This document shows positions 5,359 to 6,790 of a stretch of 6,790 nucleotides of DNA, piece by piece. Source of the stretch: Psychromonas sp. (GTDB taxonomy: Bacteria; Pseudomonadota; Gammaproteobacteria; Enterobacterales; Psychromonadaceae); the NCBI GenBank assembly GCA_023145575.1, contig JAGLDN010000402.1:1-6790 (forward strand). The letters run 5' to 3'. Position 1 is the first letter of the stretch, and every line of letters begins with the position of its first letter. A program made the position numbers and the translations under genes. Under the pieces are notes generated by a model. It made no database searches and was not told the origin of the DNA. It worked only from the letters and a program-made list of their open reading frames with translations.

Positions 5359-6405
5359 ATGAAGAAAAGGTCAATCGGTTGCTTTTTAATACTCTGCATG
5401 ATCTCAAATGTTGTGTTTGCAAGCAAGACAGAGCAAGCCCAAAGTAAACAGAAAGTTAAGACTGTTTTAAAAAAAGTACCACGTTTAAAATATTTTGGTG
5501 TAATGATTGAAAATGATCTGATTTTTAAAGATGATGCTCTTTACACTAATGGTACATTAGCTTTCTGGGGATATCATGATATTAGCACACTTGATGATAC
5601 CACCATGCCGGTGTGGATGTCATTTTTAACACAATATACTTATTTAGCAAATCAACCCAATAAACGGCATGATATAACCTATTCTATTGGCCAACTAATG
5701 CAAACACCCGTTTATTATCAAGAACGTACACTTCAAGAAGATGATGTGCCTTACGTTGCCTTATTTGCGTGGAATACACGGCTCCAAACCTTTGATAATG
5801 TAATAGATGATCAAATTGGATTAACACTCGGTGCTGTGGGACCAATCGCAGGTGGAGAATTTACACAAAAGATGTTGCATAGTGTTACTCCCTCCCCATA
5901 TCCGAAGGGGTGGGATAACCAAATTGATAATGAAGTGGTTGTTCGATTAGATACGCTCCGCAAATGGCGTTTTTATGAAAAATCACTCTATTATACGCAA
6001 ATAGATTTTATTACTGGCGGTGGGGGTGGTGTGGGTAATTTAAAATCAGATCTTTCAGTTGGGTTAACTGCGCGGTGGGGTACTTCACTTCAAAAGAGTT
6101 ATGCGCAAGCGCCTCTTTTTACAACGCAACAATTTAATAATTTAAAGCCAAGTCCATTCGGTTGGTATTTTTTTACAAATATAACGGCCTCTTATGTTTT
6201 CAATGATATTTTCATGGATGGCAATACGTTTAAAGATAGTCATAATGTTGAGTTGATTAATGAACAATTAGCTTTTTCACTGGGTGCTATGTTTAATATT
6301 TATAATTGGAACTTGATTTATACTAACGTTATTTTATCAGATCAAACTGAAGCACAAATTGAAGTATCTCGCTTCGGTGCAATAACTCTCTCGTATCAAT
6401 TTTGA
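5359..6405 (+). CDS. lpxR: LpxR-family lipid A 3'-O-deacylase, copy 3
   Basis: A 348-residue paralogue and the more divergent of the downstream pair (about 72% identical to copy 1 by hand count, no gaps). The signal peptide (1-21, ending VVFA) has cysteines 8 and 13 only; the mature part has none. It keeps N52-D53 (IENDLI), T63 (YTNG), Q170 and H174 (QKMLH), GWDNQ (184-188) and five Gly (220-224). Its most distinctive stretch is residues 118-131 (VYYQERTLQEDDVP), in the region corresponding to a Salmonella loop with active-site basic residues. At 134-140 the siblings' GL-GWNA becomes AL-AWNT. It ends SYQF. The ATG at 5359 has AAAGGGA (5347-5353) upstream and matches the other copies; an in-frame TTG at 5341 overlaps this site and is unlikely. 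The stop is TGA, unlike the TAA of copies 1 and 2. It is the last gene of the array; no terminator is visible before the transposase relic 48 bp downstream. Confidence 0.9.
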   Translation: MKKRSIGCFLILCMISNVVFASKTEQAQSKQKVKTVLKKVPRLKYFGVMIENDLIFKDDALYTNGTLAFWGYHDISTLDDTTMPVWMSFLTQYTYLANQPNKRHDITYSIGQLMQTPVYYQERTLQEDDVPYVALFAWNTRLQTFDNVIDDQIGLTLGAVGPIAGGEFTQKMLHSVTPSPYPKGWDNQIDNEVVVRLDTLRKWRFYEKSLYYTQIDFITGGGGGVGNLKSDLSVGLTARWGTSLQKSYAQAPLFTTQQFNNLKPSPFGWYFFTNITASYVFNDIFMDGNTFKDSHNVELINEQLAFSLGAMFNIYNWNLIYTNVILSDQTEAQIEVSRFGAITLSYQF

Positions 6406-6453
6406 TATTAAAACGATTCAGTCTATTTAGTGTGATTACTATCAGCTCAACGG

Positions 6454-6696
6454 CTAGCGTATTTTGATCACTTGCTTATGTTTCGGTATTTCATGTTTAA
6501 AAGAGCGATATTGACGAAGCCAATGTAACTTTAAATGCCCAAAATTTTCGAGATCTTCCTAGCCAGTGGCCCATAATCACAGCGCTAATTTAAAGGCGTA
6601 AAATATCGAATAGATTATGTATTTTTTACAGCGTTCAATACGCGGATCTGAAATGGAACCAAAATAATATAATAGGTATCGCTCAGGAATTAATTC
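6454..6696 (-). pseudogene. ISAs1-family transposase N-terminal remnant
   Basis: Read on the minus strand, one frame of about 80 codons matches the N-terminal domain of ISAs1-family transposases (the DDE_Tnp_1-associated domain). Landmarks in order: SDPRIERCKKY (the family has PDPR-x-x-R), a hydrophobic stretch, then WATG-stop-EDLENFGHLKLHWLRQY and FKHEIPKH (family: W-x-x-IE-x-FG...L-x-WLR...GIPSHDT). In-frame TGA (complement of 6577-6579) and TAG (complement of 6559-6561) interrupt it, no start codon is visible, and the catalytic domain is missing. The frame itself is not shifted. It converges on the end of lpxR copy 3, 48 bp away. It is dead and truncated at its C-terminal side. Assignment rests on remembered family motifs. 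Confidence 0.8.
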
Positions 6697-6751
6697 CTAA
6701 AATAAATTAAGCCCTTAGATTCAATTCTCAAATGCATAGCTTAAATTAGTT

Positions 6752-6790
6752 GGAAAAGTAGCTATTTGAATATATATTCACTACCTTTCC
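6752..6790. repeat. Inverted repeat with internal palindrome at the right edge
   Basis: GGAAAAGTAG (6752-6761) and CTACCTTTCC (6781-6790) are inverted repeats with one mismatch in ten. Between them lies a perfect 14-bp palindrome TGAATATATATTCA (6767-6780). The window ends exactly at the right arm, so the true extent is unknown. It could be the end of another insertion sequence or miniature element; AT-rich chance is possible for the inner palindrome. Bases 6697-6751 show nothing recognisable. Confidence 0.35.

Larger units (their letters stand above)
3208..6405 (+). repeat. Tandem array of three lpxR paralogues (period about 1075 bp)
   Basis: The three starts lie 1075 and 1076 bp apart, and each gene is exactly 1047 bp including the stop. 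The two gaps are themselves similar: both start AGTA (A or C follows as T-A/C-AT), run through a T-rich stretch and end in a purine-rich ribosome binding site. The repeated unit therefore includes gene plus spacer. Sequence after copy 3 does not continue the spacer, so the array ends there. No terminator or promoter is visible in the gaps, which suggests one transcript. Confidence 0.85.

Noticed and set aside
3208..6405. CRISPR or short-repeat array
   Set aside because: The periodicity of about 1075 bp comes from whole paralogous genes; there are no short regularly spaced repeats.

Overview
The window is AT-rich (I estimate about one third G+C) and comes from a Gram-negative bacterium. It encodes an AsmA-type inner-membrane protein and three outer-membrane beta-barrel precursors of the LpxR (DUF2219) lipid A deacylase family. 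Closeness to E. coli AsmA and the IS256 and ISAs1 transposase relics fit a gammaproteobacterium. I cannot place the genus from sequence alone.

Layout: (1) Bases 1-166 hold no recognisable gene. (2) Bases 167-720 are a decayed IS256/Mutator-family transposase (C-terminal half, several in-frame stops and a frameshift), followed at 724-749 by what looks like the right terminal inverted repeat of that element; no left end is in the window. (3) An intact asmA-like gene lies on the minus strand (815-2773). (4) A 434-bp divergent intergenic region (2774-3207) holds three related copies of a GAAGGTT/CCAATTT-type motif, a perfect TATAAT box, and inverted repeats that could fold in alternative ways in a leader RNA. 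(5) Three tandem plus-strand lpxR-like genes (3208-4254, 4283-5329, 5359-6405) are all exactly 348 codons, lie 28-29 bp apart and repeat with a period of about 1075 bp; they look like one operon made by tandem duplication. (6) Bases 6454-6696 on the minus strand are the N-terminal remnant of an ISAs1-family transposase with two internal stops. (7) The right edge (6752-6790) carries an inverted repeat that may continue outside the window.

How it fits together: LpxR enzymes of enteric bacteria sit in the outer membrane and remove the 3'-acyloxyacyl chain of lipid A. The three copies keep the residues matching the Salmonella catalytic core (Asn-Asp, Thr of YTxG, Gln and His of QxxxH) but differ in surface segments near the active site, so divergence of substrate preference or dosage amplification are both possible. 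The divergent asmA-like gene also belongs to envelope biology (AsmA proteins are tied to outer-membrane lipid and protein homeostasis). The block is flanked by dead transposase relics, which suggests it sits in an old insertion-rich accessory locus. The most unusual content is the intact triplicated lpxR array with its own repeat-rich control region.
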